64,000 bases of DNA from Pseudomonas syringae (GTDB taxonomy: Bacteria; Pseudomonadota; Gammaproteobacteria; Pseudomonadales; Pseudomonadaceae). The notes beneath the pieces are model-generated. The model saw only the letters and a program-made list of their open reading frames with translations, was not told the origin of the DNA and did no database searches. The DNA lies in contig NZ_LGSI01000066.1 in the NCBI RefSeq assembly GCF_001698815.1, positions 1 to 64,000 on the forward strand. Direction: 5' to 3'. Positions 9,882 to 17,685 of this stretch are shown here, piece by piece. Every line of letters begins with the position of its first letter. The first letter of the stretch is position 1. Both the position numbers and the translations under genes were made by a program.

Positions 9882-10581
9882 CCTTGAACTGCCAGCGGGC
9901 CTTGTCGCCCGCGAGTTCGATAATCCTGCGCTGCTGGCCAGTGAGCTGGCAGCTAACGTGGCCGCGCAACTGAAGACGGCCATCAGCACTAACGGCGTGG
10001 CGACCCTGGTGGTTTCCGGTGGTCGCAGCCCGGTGGCTTTTTTCCAGAGCCTGGCCGAGCAGCCGCTGGACTGGTCCAAAGTGGTGGTCAGCCTGGCTGA
10101 CGAACGCTGGGTGCCGGTTGAGCATGCCGACAGCAACGCTGGCCTGTTGCAGCGCTATCTGCTGCAAGGCCCGGCGGCCAAGGCGAAGTTCCTCGGTTTG
10201 TACAGCGTTGCCCAGAGCCTTGAAGAAGCGGCTGACGCTGCCGATCAGGCGTTGGCCGAGCTGCCGCCCATCGACGTATTGATTCTGGGTATGGGTGATG
10301 ACGGGCACACCGCGTCGTTGTTTCCCAAGAGCCCGAACCTGAGTGAAACCTTGCGCCTGGATGGCGAGCGTCGCTGCTTGCCGATGCTGGCGCCGACCGT
10401 GCCGCATCAGCGCCTGACCATGACCCGTCGGCTGCTGGCTTCGGCGCGTTTGCCGATCCTGTCCGTTTCCGGCCAGGCCAAACTCGACACCCTGCGCGCG
10501 GCCCTGGCCGGTGATGACCTCGCCGAAATGCCGGTTCGCGCCTTCCTTAACTCTTCCCTTGAGATTTACTGGTGCCCATAA
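9868..10581 (+). CDS. pgl: 6-phosphogluconolactonase
   Basis: A 237-residue enzyme hydrolysing the lactone made by Zwf to 6-phosphogluconate. Family motifs are VSGGRSP (about 51-57), LADERWVP (about 80) and [13 protein letters not shown] (about 145). The start at 9868 is preceded by GGGAG and overlaps the zwf end; a longer in-frame start at 9850 is less likely. Its stop is 17 bases before eda. Confidence 0.95.
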   Translation: MAICDLELPAGLVAREFDNPALLASELAANVAAQLKTAISTNGVATLVVSGGRSPVAFFQSLAEQPLDWSKVVVSLADERWVPVEHADSNAGLLQRYLLQGPAAKAKFLGLYSVAQSLEEAADAADQALAELPPIDVLILGMGDDGHTASLFPKSPNLSETLRLDGERRCLPMLAPTVPHQRLTMTRRLLASARLPILSVSGQAKLDTLRAALAGDDLAEMPVRAFLNSSLEIYWCP

Positions 10582-10598
10582 GCAAAGGATCCGCCGCC

Positions 10599-11273
10599 AT
10601 GAAAACAGTCGAAAACAATCAGCCGCTCAACAGCATGGCGAACAAGATTTCCCAGATCGATGAGCTCTGCGCCAAGGCAAAGATTTTGCCGGTGATCACC
10701 ATCCTGCGTGATCAGGATGTCCTGCCATTGGCGGACGCGCTGGCAGCTGGCGGCATGACGGCGCTGGAAGTTACCCTGCGCTCGGCCTTTGGCCTGAGCG
10801 CCATTCGTATCCTGCGCGAACAACGTCCCGAGCTGTGTGTTGGCGCCGGAACGATCCTGGATCGCAACATGCTGGCGGACGCCGAAGCGGCCGGTTCGCA
10901 ATTCATCGTGACGCCGGGCAGCACGCAAGACCTGCTGCAAGCCGCCCTCGACAGCCCGCTGCCACTGTTGCCCGGTATCAGCAGCGCGTCGGAAATCATG
11001 ATCGGCTACGCCATGGGTTATCGCCGTTTCAAATTGTTCCCGGCGGAAATCAGCGGCGGCGTCGCAGCCATCAAAGCCCTGGGCGGTCCGTTCACGGAAG
11101 TGCGTTTCTGCCCAACCGGCGGCGTCAACGCGGACAACCTCAAGAGCTACATGGCGCAACCCAATGTCATGTGCGTTGGCGGGACGTGGATGATTGACAA
11201 CGCGTGGGTCAAGAATGGCGACTGGAACCGCATCCAGGAAGCGACTGCTCAGGCGATGGCGTTGTTTGATTAA
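10599..11273 (+). CDS. eda: 2-dehydro-3-deoxy-phosphogluconate aldolase (KDPG aldolase)
   Basis: A 224-residue class I aldolase that cleaves KDPG to pyruvate and glyceraldehyde 3-phosphate, the last step of the Entner-Doudoroff route. The catalytic glutamate lies in ALEVTLRS, the Schiff-base lysine in FKLFPAE, and phosphate binding in CPTGGV. The start at 10599 has AAAGGA upstream; an internal ATG at 10635 is possible. It ends the zwf-pgl-eda operon. The partner gene edd is not in this window. Confidence 0.95.
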   Translation: MKTVENNQPLNSMANKISQIDELCAKAKILPVITILRDQDVLPLADALAAGGMTALEVTLRSAFGLSAIRILREQRPELCVGAGTILDRNMLADAEAAGSQFIVTPGSTQDLLQAALDSPLPLLPGISSASEIMIGYAMGYRRFKLFPAEISGGVAAIKALGGPFTEVRFCPTGGVNADNLKSYMAQPNVMCVGGTWMIDNAWVKNGDWNRIQEATAQAMALFD

Positions 11274-11290
11274 GTCGTGAACGTCCGACT

Positions 11291-11381
11291 GTAGGACCGG
11301 CTTTAGCCGGGAGCGGGGTGCTCTGATGGAGCAAATGTGTTTGAAGCACCGACCTCCTCCCGGCTGAAGCCGGTCCTACGG
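11291..11381. repeat. Inverted pair of REP units after eda
   Basis: GTAGGACCGGCTTTAGCC at 11291 and GGCTGAAGCCGGTCCTAC ending at 11379 form a facing pair 91 bp long, of the same family as 6257 and 7233. Confidence 0.8.
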
Positions 11382-11422
11382 ATGCTTGCGTCAAATCGGT
11401 TAATCGTTTGTTGTTGGCTTTA

Positions 11423-11454
11423 CGGTGCGCCCTGGTCCGGCGCACCGTTTTTTT
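11423..11454 (+). terminator. Rho-independent terminator of zwf-pgl-eda
   Basis: CGGTGCGCC (11423-11431) pairs with GGCGCACCG (11439-11447) and seven T follow. It abuts the stop codon of the convergent aminotransferase gene. Confidence 0.9.
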
Positions 11455-12653
11455 CAAGCCAGTTTGCGCAACGCTTCAGTCAGCAGCTGTATATGTGCAG
11501 CAGGGGTGCTGAACCCCGGCGTGATGCGGATGCACGGCCCGCAGGCTGATCCTTCCCGTGCCACGGTGAACAGGTTGTGCTCGTCGAGCAAACGCTGCGC
11601 CATGCGTTGCTGATCTTCATGTCGGGTAAAGCGCAAAGCCGTGATCCCGCAATACAGCCGTGGATCGTCCGGCGTCAGTACTTCCACGCCTTCCAGTTCC
11701 CGAGCCGGCTTGACCCAAAGGTCGCGCAGGTAGCTCAGACGTGCGCCTTTGGCGACCGAACCACCCATCGCCCGGTGCTCCTCGAAAACCTTGGGCAGCG
11801 TCATCCACGCCGGAATATTCGGTGTGCCATAAGGCACCAGCGCCAGGATGTCGTCCTTGCCGTATCGGGTATCGCCCATGTCCGCATCAATCGACCCCAG
11901 CCGCTCCTTCGCGACATAGATAAAACCCAGGCTCAGTGGCGCGCCCATCCATTTCTGCAAGTTGTAACCGGCAAACGCGACGCCTAGCTCATCCAGCCTG
12001 AAGTCCAGCTGGCCCAGGGCATGGGCGCCGTCGAGAATCACATCGATGTTGCGAGCCTTGGCCAGCGCGGCAATCGCCTGCACTGGCATTACCAGACCGG
12101 TGCGATGGGTCACGTGGGTCAGCGCCATCAGTTTGAGGCGCGGGTAGCGCTCGAAGGCGGTCTGATAGCTGTTCAGCAGGGTTTCGTAGGTGGCCGGATG
12201 GACATGATTGATTTCAATCACTTCCACGCCACGGCTCTTGGCCAGCCAGCGCATGGCCGTTTGCACGCTGAGATAGTCGAGATCGCTGATCAGCACCTGA
12301 TCGCCCGGCTGCAACTGGTTGTAGTTGCGAATCAGCGATTGCAGGGATTCGGAGGCGCAGCGGGTGATAGCGATTTCCTCAGGCCTTACCTGCACCAGAT
12401 CCGCCAACTGGCCGTGAATGACCTTGCTGTCGATCTCGTCGAACTGGCGACGCACGAACACCGAGTTGCTGCGGTTCACGTAATCGATGTTGCGCCGATA
12501 TTCTTCCAGCACCTCGCGGGTCATGCGCCCGAAATAGCCGTATTCCAGATTGATCGGGCCTGGCTCGACGTCATAGCGCCCAGCGATGTCGGCCCAGAAA
12601 GCCTCATCGCGCGCCTGTTGCAGTACCGCAGGGTTTACCGGTGCATAGTCCAT
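11454..12653 (-). CDS. Class V aminotransferase (isopenicillin-N epimerase-like), PLP enzyme
   Basis: A 399-residue fold-type I PLP enzyme of the NifS/isopenicillin N epimerase group. The PLP aspartate is in DVILDGAHALGQ (about residue 200) and the Schiff-base lysine in GYNLQKWMGAPLS (about residue 232). The substrate is not evident from sequence; amino acid epimerisation, transamination or lyase chemistry are all possible in this family. A DUF3820 gene lies 17 bases upstream on the same strand and probably shares its transcript. Confidence 0.85.
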   Translation of the reverse strand: MDYAPVNPAVLQQARDEAFWADIAGRYDVEPGPINLEYGYFGRMTREVLEEYRRNIDYVNRSNSVFVRRQFDEIDSKVIHGQLADLVQVRPEEIAITRCASESLQSLIRNYNQLQPGDQVLISDLDYLSVQTAMRWLAKSRGVEVIEINHVHPATYETLLNSYQTAFERYPRLKLMALTHVTHRTGLVMPVQAIAALAKARNIDVILDGAHALGQLDFRLDELGVAFAGYNLQKWMGAPLSLGFIYVAKERLGSIDADMGDTRYGKDDILALVPYGTPNIPAWMTLPKVFEEHRAMGGSVAKGARLSYLRDLWVKPARELEGVEVLTPDDPRLYCGITALRFTRHEDQQRMAQRLLDEHNLFTVAREGSACGPCIRITPGFSTPAAHIQLLTEALRKLA

Positions 12654-12670
12654 TGCCGTCTCGCTTGTGG

Positions 12671-12904
12671 TCAGCCTTCTTTGAATTGGCGCGGTCGCGT
12701 GCGCAGGGGGGCGAGCAGCTCGGACAAGCCGTTATGGTCGATCTCCTGCATCAACGCCAGCAGACCGCCCAGCTCGCTTTTCGGGAAGCCTTCGCGGGCA
12801 AACCAATTCAGGTATTGCCCAGGCAGATCAGCAATCAGCCGACCTTTGTATTTGCCGAATGGCATCTCGCGCGTCACGAGCAGCTTGAGTTTTTCCGGGT
12901 TCAT
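12671..12904 (-). CDS. DUF3820 family protein
   Basis: A 77-residue soluble protein with the DUF3820 signature MPFGKYKGR and LPGQYLNWFAREGFPKSELG. Members are annotated as putative quorum-sensing-regulated virulence factors, but the molecular role is unknown. The start has AAGGGGGC upstream. It is the likely first gene of a two-gene unit with the class V aminotransferase. Confidence 0.85.
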   Translation of the reverse strand: MNPEKLKLLVTREMPFGKYKGRLIADLPGQYLNWFAREGFPKSELGGLLALMQEIDHNGLSELLAPLRTRPRQFKEG

Positions 12905-13055
12905 GGTTGAGCCCCCTTGTCGTTACGTCCAAGGCTTCACGATACGTGCATTCTGCATGCAGGCCAAAGGACAGTTCATGCAGAAATCACGATGCGTCTG
13001 TATGGTTGTTTTTTTAAATCATTGAAAAACATAAGGATTATTGGAAATTGAAAGC

Positions 13056-13071
13056 TGGCACGACGGCTGCA
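13056..13071 (+). promoter_or_regulatory. Sigma54 (RpoN) promoter candidate
   Basis: TGGCACGACGGCTGCA has the -24 element TGGCACG intact and GC at -12, with exactly ten bases between GG and GC. Only the first base of the -12 box differs from TTGCA. Transcription would start near 13083 and read the DUF2383 gene at 13126, which has TAAGGA as ribosome site. Confidence 0.65.
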
Positions 13072-13125
13072 ATTACCTAGACAGCAGACACTTTCGTATC
13101 AACCTGCCATTAAGGAAATTAACCA

Positions 13126-13596
13126 ATGACTGATATCAATAAAGAATCGATCTCTATCCTGAATGACCTGATCGAAACCAGCAAAGACGGCGAGAAAGGT
13201 TTTCAGACCAGCGCAGAAGACATCAAGAACCCTGCCGTCAAAGCGTTTTTCCTCAGCCGTTCCACTGAAATCGCTACTGCCGTACGTGAACTGCAAACCG
13301 AAGTGCGTGCGTTGGGCGGCGATCCAGAAACTTCTTCCAGCGTCAGTGGCACTCTGCACCGCGCATGGGTTGACCTGAAGTCGACTCTGACGGGTAAAAG
13401 TGACGAAGCAGTGCTTAACGAAGTAGAGCGTGGCGAAGACGTGGCGCTGAAGGCTTACAAAGACGCGCTGCAAAAAGCGACTGAGAAGAACCTGCCCGCG
13501 AATGTTACTGCTTTAATCAGCAAGCAGCTGAGTGGCGTGCAAGCCAACCACGACAAAGTTAAAGCTCTGCGTGACCAAGCTCGCGCTGCCAGCTGA
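13126..13596 (+). CDS. PA2169-type four-helix-bundle protein (DUF2383)
   Basis: A 156-residue, charged, all-helical protein without signal peptide, starting MTDINKESISILNDLIETS. It matches the ferritin-like DUF2383/PA2169 group of pseudomonads, which are often stress-induced and of unknown function. Helices run from about 5-25, 40-65, 85-115 and 120-150. It is a single-gene unit: a sigma54-like promoter lies 55 bases upstream and a terminator follows. Confidence 0.85.
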   Translation: MTDINKESISILNDLIETSKDGEKGFQTSAEDIKNPAVKAFFLSRSTEIATAVRELQTEVRALGGDPETSSSVSGTLHRAWVDLKSTLTGKSDEAVLNEVERGEDVALKAYKDALQKATEKNLPANVTALISKQLSGVQANHDKVKALRDQARAAS

Positions 13597-13645
13597 GATT
13601 GAATCAGCGCCTGCCAAGTGACGAGTTGGCCGGGCGGTTCAAGAC

Positions 13646-13674
13646 AAAAACGCCAGCCAGTCTGGCGTTTTTTA
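13646..13674 (+). terminator. Terminator after the DUF2383 gene
   Basis: CGCCAG pairs with CTGGCG around CCAGT (13651-13667), preceded by AAAAA and followed by TTTTTT-A. Confidence 0.85.
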
Positions 13675-13720
13675 TTGCCCGGGTTTTCTTGGGTTGAACG
13701 GGTGATTGGCACGTGAATCG

Positions 13721-13809
13721 TTGGAGCGAGGCTTGCCCGCGAAGGTCTGTAGGAGCGACTTTAGTCGCGAAGGCGTCAATTGCCCTCCCGGCTAAAGCCG
13801 GTCCTACAA
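13721..13809. repeat. Mixed REP cluster overlapping the end of the cyclase gene
   Basis: Three different REP half-units stand side by side: TTGGAGCGAGGCTTGCCC, GTAGGAGCGACTTTAGTC and GGCTAAAGCCGGTCCTAC. The last one includes the stop codon (complement of CTA at 13804) of the diguanylate cyclase. Confidence 0.75.
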
Positions 13810-15306
13810 CTCGCAAGCCTCCACCCGATTGCGCCCCAAATGTTTGGCTTCATACAGCGCCTTGTCCGCGGCATTGAGCAAATCCCGCAACAAGACCTCG
13901 CTGGTCACTACCGTGCAGGCAATGCCGATGCTTATGGTGACTGGGTGCGTGTCGCCACCATAGGCGGGCAGGGCCTGGACGCCCTGGCGGATTTTCTCGG
14001 CGAGGAGTCTGGCCCCGGCGGTATCGGTTTCGGGCAGCGCCACGACAAACTCCTCGCCGCCGTAACGTGCCACTAAATCACTGGCCCTGCGGACTTTGCG
14101 CTCAATCGCCAGGGCGACGTTGCGCAATGCCTCGTCGCCGCCGTGGTGACCATGACGTTCGTTGAAGGCTTTGAACTGATCGACATCGATCATCAGCAAC
14201 GCCAGCGGTTTGCCTGAGCGCATGGCCCGTAGCCATTCGACTCTGAGAACTTCGTCCAGCTTGCGCCGGTTGGCCAGCCCCGTGAGCGCATCGGTTTCGG
14301 CGCGCACCTTGAGTTCGGTCTCTGCATGCCGGCGCAGGCCTAATTCCCGGCGCAGCAGCATCGCCAGGCCAAAAATCCCCAGGCACAACACGCCGGTCGC
14401 CAGCCCGACCAGCAGCGCGTTGCGGCGCCAGATGGCATAAACCTCATTGACTGACTGGCCGACGACGACGATAAGCGGCAGGTCCCCGACCCGGGAGAAC
14501 GTGTACAGGCGCTGCTTTTTGTCCAGGGTTGAGGTGCTGGTAAAGCTGCCGCTGCCTTCTCTGAGAATGCGCTGGAAGTTGGGCGTCTGGCTCAAATCCT
14601 CGCCGATCAGATCCCTGCCATCCAGCTCTGGATGGCGCGCCAGCAGCAAACCATTGGTGTTGAACAGGTTGACGTTGCTGTCCGGCCCGATGTCCAGCGT
14701 GCGAAACAGCTGCTTGAAATAAACCAGGCGCATGGCCCCGCTGGCGATGCCCATGAACGAGCCATCGGGTGCCGACATGCGTCGGCTGAAGCTGATGCAC
14801 CAGTCCTTGAAGCCCCAGCGGGTTTTGAAAGGGCCGTCTACTTTCATGTCAAGCGAAGGGTCCCTGGCATGGTTCTGAAAGTGCGGTCGGTCAGACAGGT
14901 TTTCAGTTCGCGGTTTAATGGACGTGGAGTCGGCGAGGATATAACCATCCTGATCCAGCAACAGCAGATCACCCTTGAAGCGCGCAGACGTAAACCGGTC
15001 GAACAACACCAGATGGCGCAATTCCGGGGAAATGTTCATCAGGCCGGGATGCTGCCAGGCGCTGATCATGCCCTGCAGCGAGGTGTCGTAGAGTTCGGCA
15101 TTGCGCAATACATCGGCATCAATCAACTGCACGATATTGGAAGCAGCGCGGGCGGCATTCTCATTGGCCTCACGGTGTTCCCGACTCAACAGCGAAATGA
15201 TGATGAGTAACAGCGTCACCACGGCGATAACGCTTCCGCAGATCAGAATAATTTCTGGCCGACGCCATTTTTTTCGTAATTCTTGCTTGGGATGAGGAGC
15301 AGTCAT
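13804..15306 (-). CDS. Membrane-bound diguanylate cyclase (dCache-GGDEF)
   Basis: A 500-residue protein that makes cyclic di-GMP. One transmembrane helix (about 20-40) is followed by a large periplasmic Cache-type sensor region (about 45-310), a second helix (about 320-342), and a GGDEF domain (about 370-500). The active motif is GGEEF and the product-inhibition site RASD precedes it by five residues, so an active, feedback-controlled enzyme is likely. The start at 15306 (MTAPHPKQ) is chosen by fit to the first helix. The frame is open to 15420 with a poor leader. The sensed ligand is unknown. Confidence 0.87.
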   Translation of the reverse strand: MTAPHPKQELRKKWRRPEIILICGSVIAVVTLLLIIISLLSREHREANENAARAASNIVQLIDADVLRNAELYDTSLQGMISAWQHPGLMNISPELRHLVLFDRFTSARFKGDLLLLDQDGYILADSTSIKPRTENLSDRPHFQNHARDPSLDMKVDGPFKTRWGFKDWCISFSRRMSAPDGSFMGIASGAMRLVYFKQLFRTLDIGPDSNVNLFNTNGLLLARHPELDGRDLIGEDLSQTPNFQRILREGSGSFTSTSTLDKKQRLYTFSRVGDLPLIVVVGQSVNEVYAIWRRNALLVGLATGVLCLGIFGLAMLLRRELGLRRHAETELKVRAETDALTGLANRRKLDEVLRVEWLRAMRSGKPLALLMIDVDQFKAFNERHGHHGGDEALRNVALAIERKVRRASDLVARYGGEEFVVALPETDTAGARLLAEKIRQGVQALPAYGGDTHPVTISIGIACTVVTSEVLLRDLLNAADKALYEAKHLGRNRVEACEL

Positions 15307-15460
15307 TGCACGGGGAGCGCTCGATGAAAAGCGGATCAGACTTAAGATATTGTATTTAATGGAGTTTCTTAAGCTGTCTGCATGAAAAGGTGATAAACAA
15401 GTCAGGTATTTATAACCCATCTCAGAGCGCGCAACACAAACTGTGGGATGGACCGGCGTT

Positions 15461-16837
15461 TCAGGCGCCCAGGCTCAAGGGCAAATTGATCCCGAAAGTA
15501 TTCAGTCCGGCCTGACTGCGCACGAACACCGTGCCGCCATGCATCAATGCAATCGCCTTGACGATGGCCAGGCCCAGGCCATGATTGGCGCCGCTGTTAC
15601 TGCGCGAAGCGTCCACGCGATAGAAGCGCTCGAACAGTTTGGGGAGATGTTCCGGGGGGATCTCGCTGCCGGGGTTAGCCACTTCGATGCTCACGTGATC
15701 CAGGTGTTCGACGATATCGACCTGGATAACCTGTCCGGGCCCGGTGTGCTGCACGGCATTGTGCAGCAGGTTGATCAAGGCCCGGCGCAGATGGGCTTTT
15801 TCGATGGGCACGCTGGCGTCGCCATTGACCTGGACCTGGACCTGAGCGTCTTCGAGGATGAAGTCCAGATAGTCCAGGGTGGTCGCCACTTCCTGCGCCA
15901 GGGACGCGCAGGTCAGCTCGGTGACCTTGCTGCCCTGGTCAGCACTGGCCAGGAACAGCATGTCGTTGATGATCGAGCGCAGCCGTTCCAGTTCTTCGAG
16001 ATTGGATTGCAGGACTTCGAAATAATGTTCAGCCGAGCGGCCGCGCGTCAGCGCGACCTGGGTCTGGCCGATCAGGTTGGTCAGCGGCGAGCGCAGTTCA
16101 TGGGCCACGTCGGCATTGAACGACTCCAGGCGCGAATAGGCTTGCTCGACGCGTTCCAGGGTCGAGTTGAACGAGGTGACGAACTGGTTCAATTCTGGTG
16201 GCAGCGGTGACAGTTGCAGGCGGCCGGACAGGCGCGGCGGGGCGAGTTTCTGCGCCTCCAGCGACAGGCTGGTCAAGGGCCGCAGGCCAATGCGCGCCAC
16301 CCAATAACCCAGCAGCGAAGCGAGCGCTATGCCAACCGCCGCGAGGCTGATCAGCGCGATCAACAGCGAGTGCTGGGTTTGCCAGAAGGTTTCGGTGTCG
16401 ATGGCGATGAGAAAACGCAACGGCGGGCGTTGATCCTTGGCGGCGAACTGACTGACCAGCACCTTGAACGGAAACTCATGGCCGCTGAGCCGTAAATCAC
16501 GCATGCCCAACGGGCCGTTGGCGAACGCACGAATCTCGGCATCAGGATTGCCGAATTCATAAGCCGGGTTGTCGCTGACGACCCAGAAGTGCAGGCGCTT
16601 GTCTTCCTCACTGAGCAATTTGAGCTTGGCGTTGATCTTGACCCAATGCTCCGGCGTGCCGAAGCGATTGACTGCAGATTCCAGCACGCTGTAGCGCGCA
16701 TCGACTTCCGCCTCGGGCAACAGGCCCAGGCCTTTGTCGACCTGCAAATACAACGCCCAGCCGATCAGGGTGAAGACCAGCAAGGCGACCACGGCAAACA
16801 TGGCGCTCAAACGCAGCGCGATGGAGTCAGCTTTCAC
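15461..16837 (-). CDS. Two-component sensor histidine kinase
   Basis: A 458-residue membrane kinase. Two transmembrane helices (about 12-30 and 185-205) flank a periplasmic sensor. HAMP, then the phosphorylation box VAHELRSPLTNLIGQ, the N-box RALINLLHNAVQHT and the G-box HGLGLAIVKA follow. The start is a GTG at 16837, inside the end of the response regulator gene (GTGAAAGCTGA) with TGGAGAA upstream. The architecture is that of the CusS/heavy-metal kinase group, but the ligand is not shown by the sequence. Its neighbours suggest control of the RND pump upstream. Confidence 0.88.
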   Translation of the reverse strand: MKADSIALRLSAMFAVVALLVFTLIGWALYLQVDKGLGLLPEAEVDARYSVLESAVNRFGTPEHWVKINAKLKLLSEEDKRLHFWVVSDNPAYEFGNPDAEIRAFANGPLGMRDLRLSGHEFPFKVLVSQFAAKDQRPPLRFLIAIDTETFWQTQHSLLIALISLAAVGIALASLLGYWVARIGLRPLTSLSLEAQKLAPPRLSGRLQLSPLPPELNQFVTSFNSTLERVEQAYSRLESFNADVAHELRSPLTNLIGQTQVALTRGRSAEHYFEVLQSNLEELERLRSIINDMLFLASADQGSKVTELTCASLAQEVATTLDYLDFILEDAQVQVQVNGDASVPIEKAHLRRALINLLHNAVQHTGPGQVIQVDIVEHLDHVSIEVANPGSEIPPEHLPKLFERFYRVDASRSNSGANHGLGLAIVKAIALMHGGTVFVRSQAGLNTFGINLPLSLGA

Positions 16838-17504
16838 TGCGGTTCTCCAGTACGTAGCCCATGCCGCGAATGGTGTGCAGCAGTTTTTGATCGAATGGCC
16901 CGTCCAGCTTCGCCCGCAGACGCTTGATCGCGACTTCGACGACATTGGCGTCACTGTCGAAATTGATGTCCCAGACCATCTCGGCAATCGACGTCTTGGA
17001 GAGGATTTCCCCATGCCGCCGCGCCAGTACGCTGAGCAGCGAAAACTCCTTGGCGGTCAGGTCCAGACGGGCGCCGGCGCGGGTGGCCTTGCGGCTGATC
17101 AGGTCGATCCACAGATCGGCAATGCTGATTTGCACGGGCTCGTGGGCACTGGTGCGCCGGGTCAGGGCTTGCAGGCGGGCGACCAGTTCGAGAAAGGAAA
17201 AGGGCTTGCCCAGATAGTCATCGGCACCTTCGCGCAGGCCGCGAATCCGATCGTCCACCTGTTCGCGCGCGGTGAGCATGATCACCGGGGTTTGTTTGCG
17301 GGCGCGCAGGGCTCGCAGCACACCGAAACCGTCCAGACCGGGCAGCATCACGTCGAGAATGATTACGTCGTAATCGCTCTCCAGGCTCATGTGCAAACCT
17401 TCGATGCCTTCCCGTGCCAGATCCACGGTGTAACCCTGTTCGGTCAGGCCGCGATGCAGGTAGTCCGCGGTTTTTTCTTCGTCTTCGATAATCAGGACGC
17501 GCAT
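16827..17504 (-). CDS. OmpR-family response regulator
   Basis: A 225-residue regulator with a receiver domain (1-115; acidic pair EDEE near the N-terminus, phospho-aspartate in VIILDVMLPG near residue 51, lysine in GKPFSFLE) and an OmpR winged helix (about 128-222; TIRGMGYVLE). It resembles the CopR/CzcR heavy-metal group. It overlaps the kinase gene by 11 bases. The RND permease gene ends 181 bases upstream on the same strand, so the four genes may form one locus. Confidence 0.9.
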   Translation of the reverse strand: MRVLIIEDEEKTADYLHRGLTEQGYTVDLAREGIEGLHMSLESDYDVIILDVMLPGLDGFGVLRALRARKQTPVIMLTAREQVDDRIRGLREGADDYLGKPFSFLELVARLQALTRRTSAHEPVQISIADLWIDLISRKATRAGARLDLTAKEFSLLSVLARRHGEILSKTSIAEMVWDINFDSDANVVEVAIKRLRAKLDGPFDQKLLHTIRGMGYVLENRSES

Positions 17505-17526
17505 GGGGCAACTCTCAGCGAAACTG

Positions 17527-17634
17527 TTGGAGCGACCGGGGTGGCGTTCCACCTTGCCCGCGAAGAGGCCAGCACATCCGGCAGATCTTCTGTGCCGAGA
17601 ACACCGCCATCGCGAGCAAGCTCGGCTCCCACAG
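17527..17634. repeat. REP cluster between the RND and regulator genes
   Basis: TTGGAGCGACCGGGG near 17527 and GCGAGCAAGCTCGGCTCCCAC ending near 17634 are facing REP half-units. They lie in the gap between the pump gene and the response regulator and may reduce read-through. Confidence 0.6.
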
Positions 17635-17685
17635 GTCCTGCGTTTGCAATGCTATTCCACAGTGTCCAGGAAATCTGAAAAGTGT

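Noticed and set aside
6257-13809. Repeated palindromes as a CRISPR array
   Set aside because: The units are scattered, inverted pairs in gene gaps without regular spacers or cas genes. They are REP elements.
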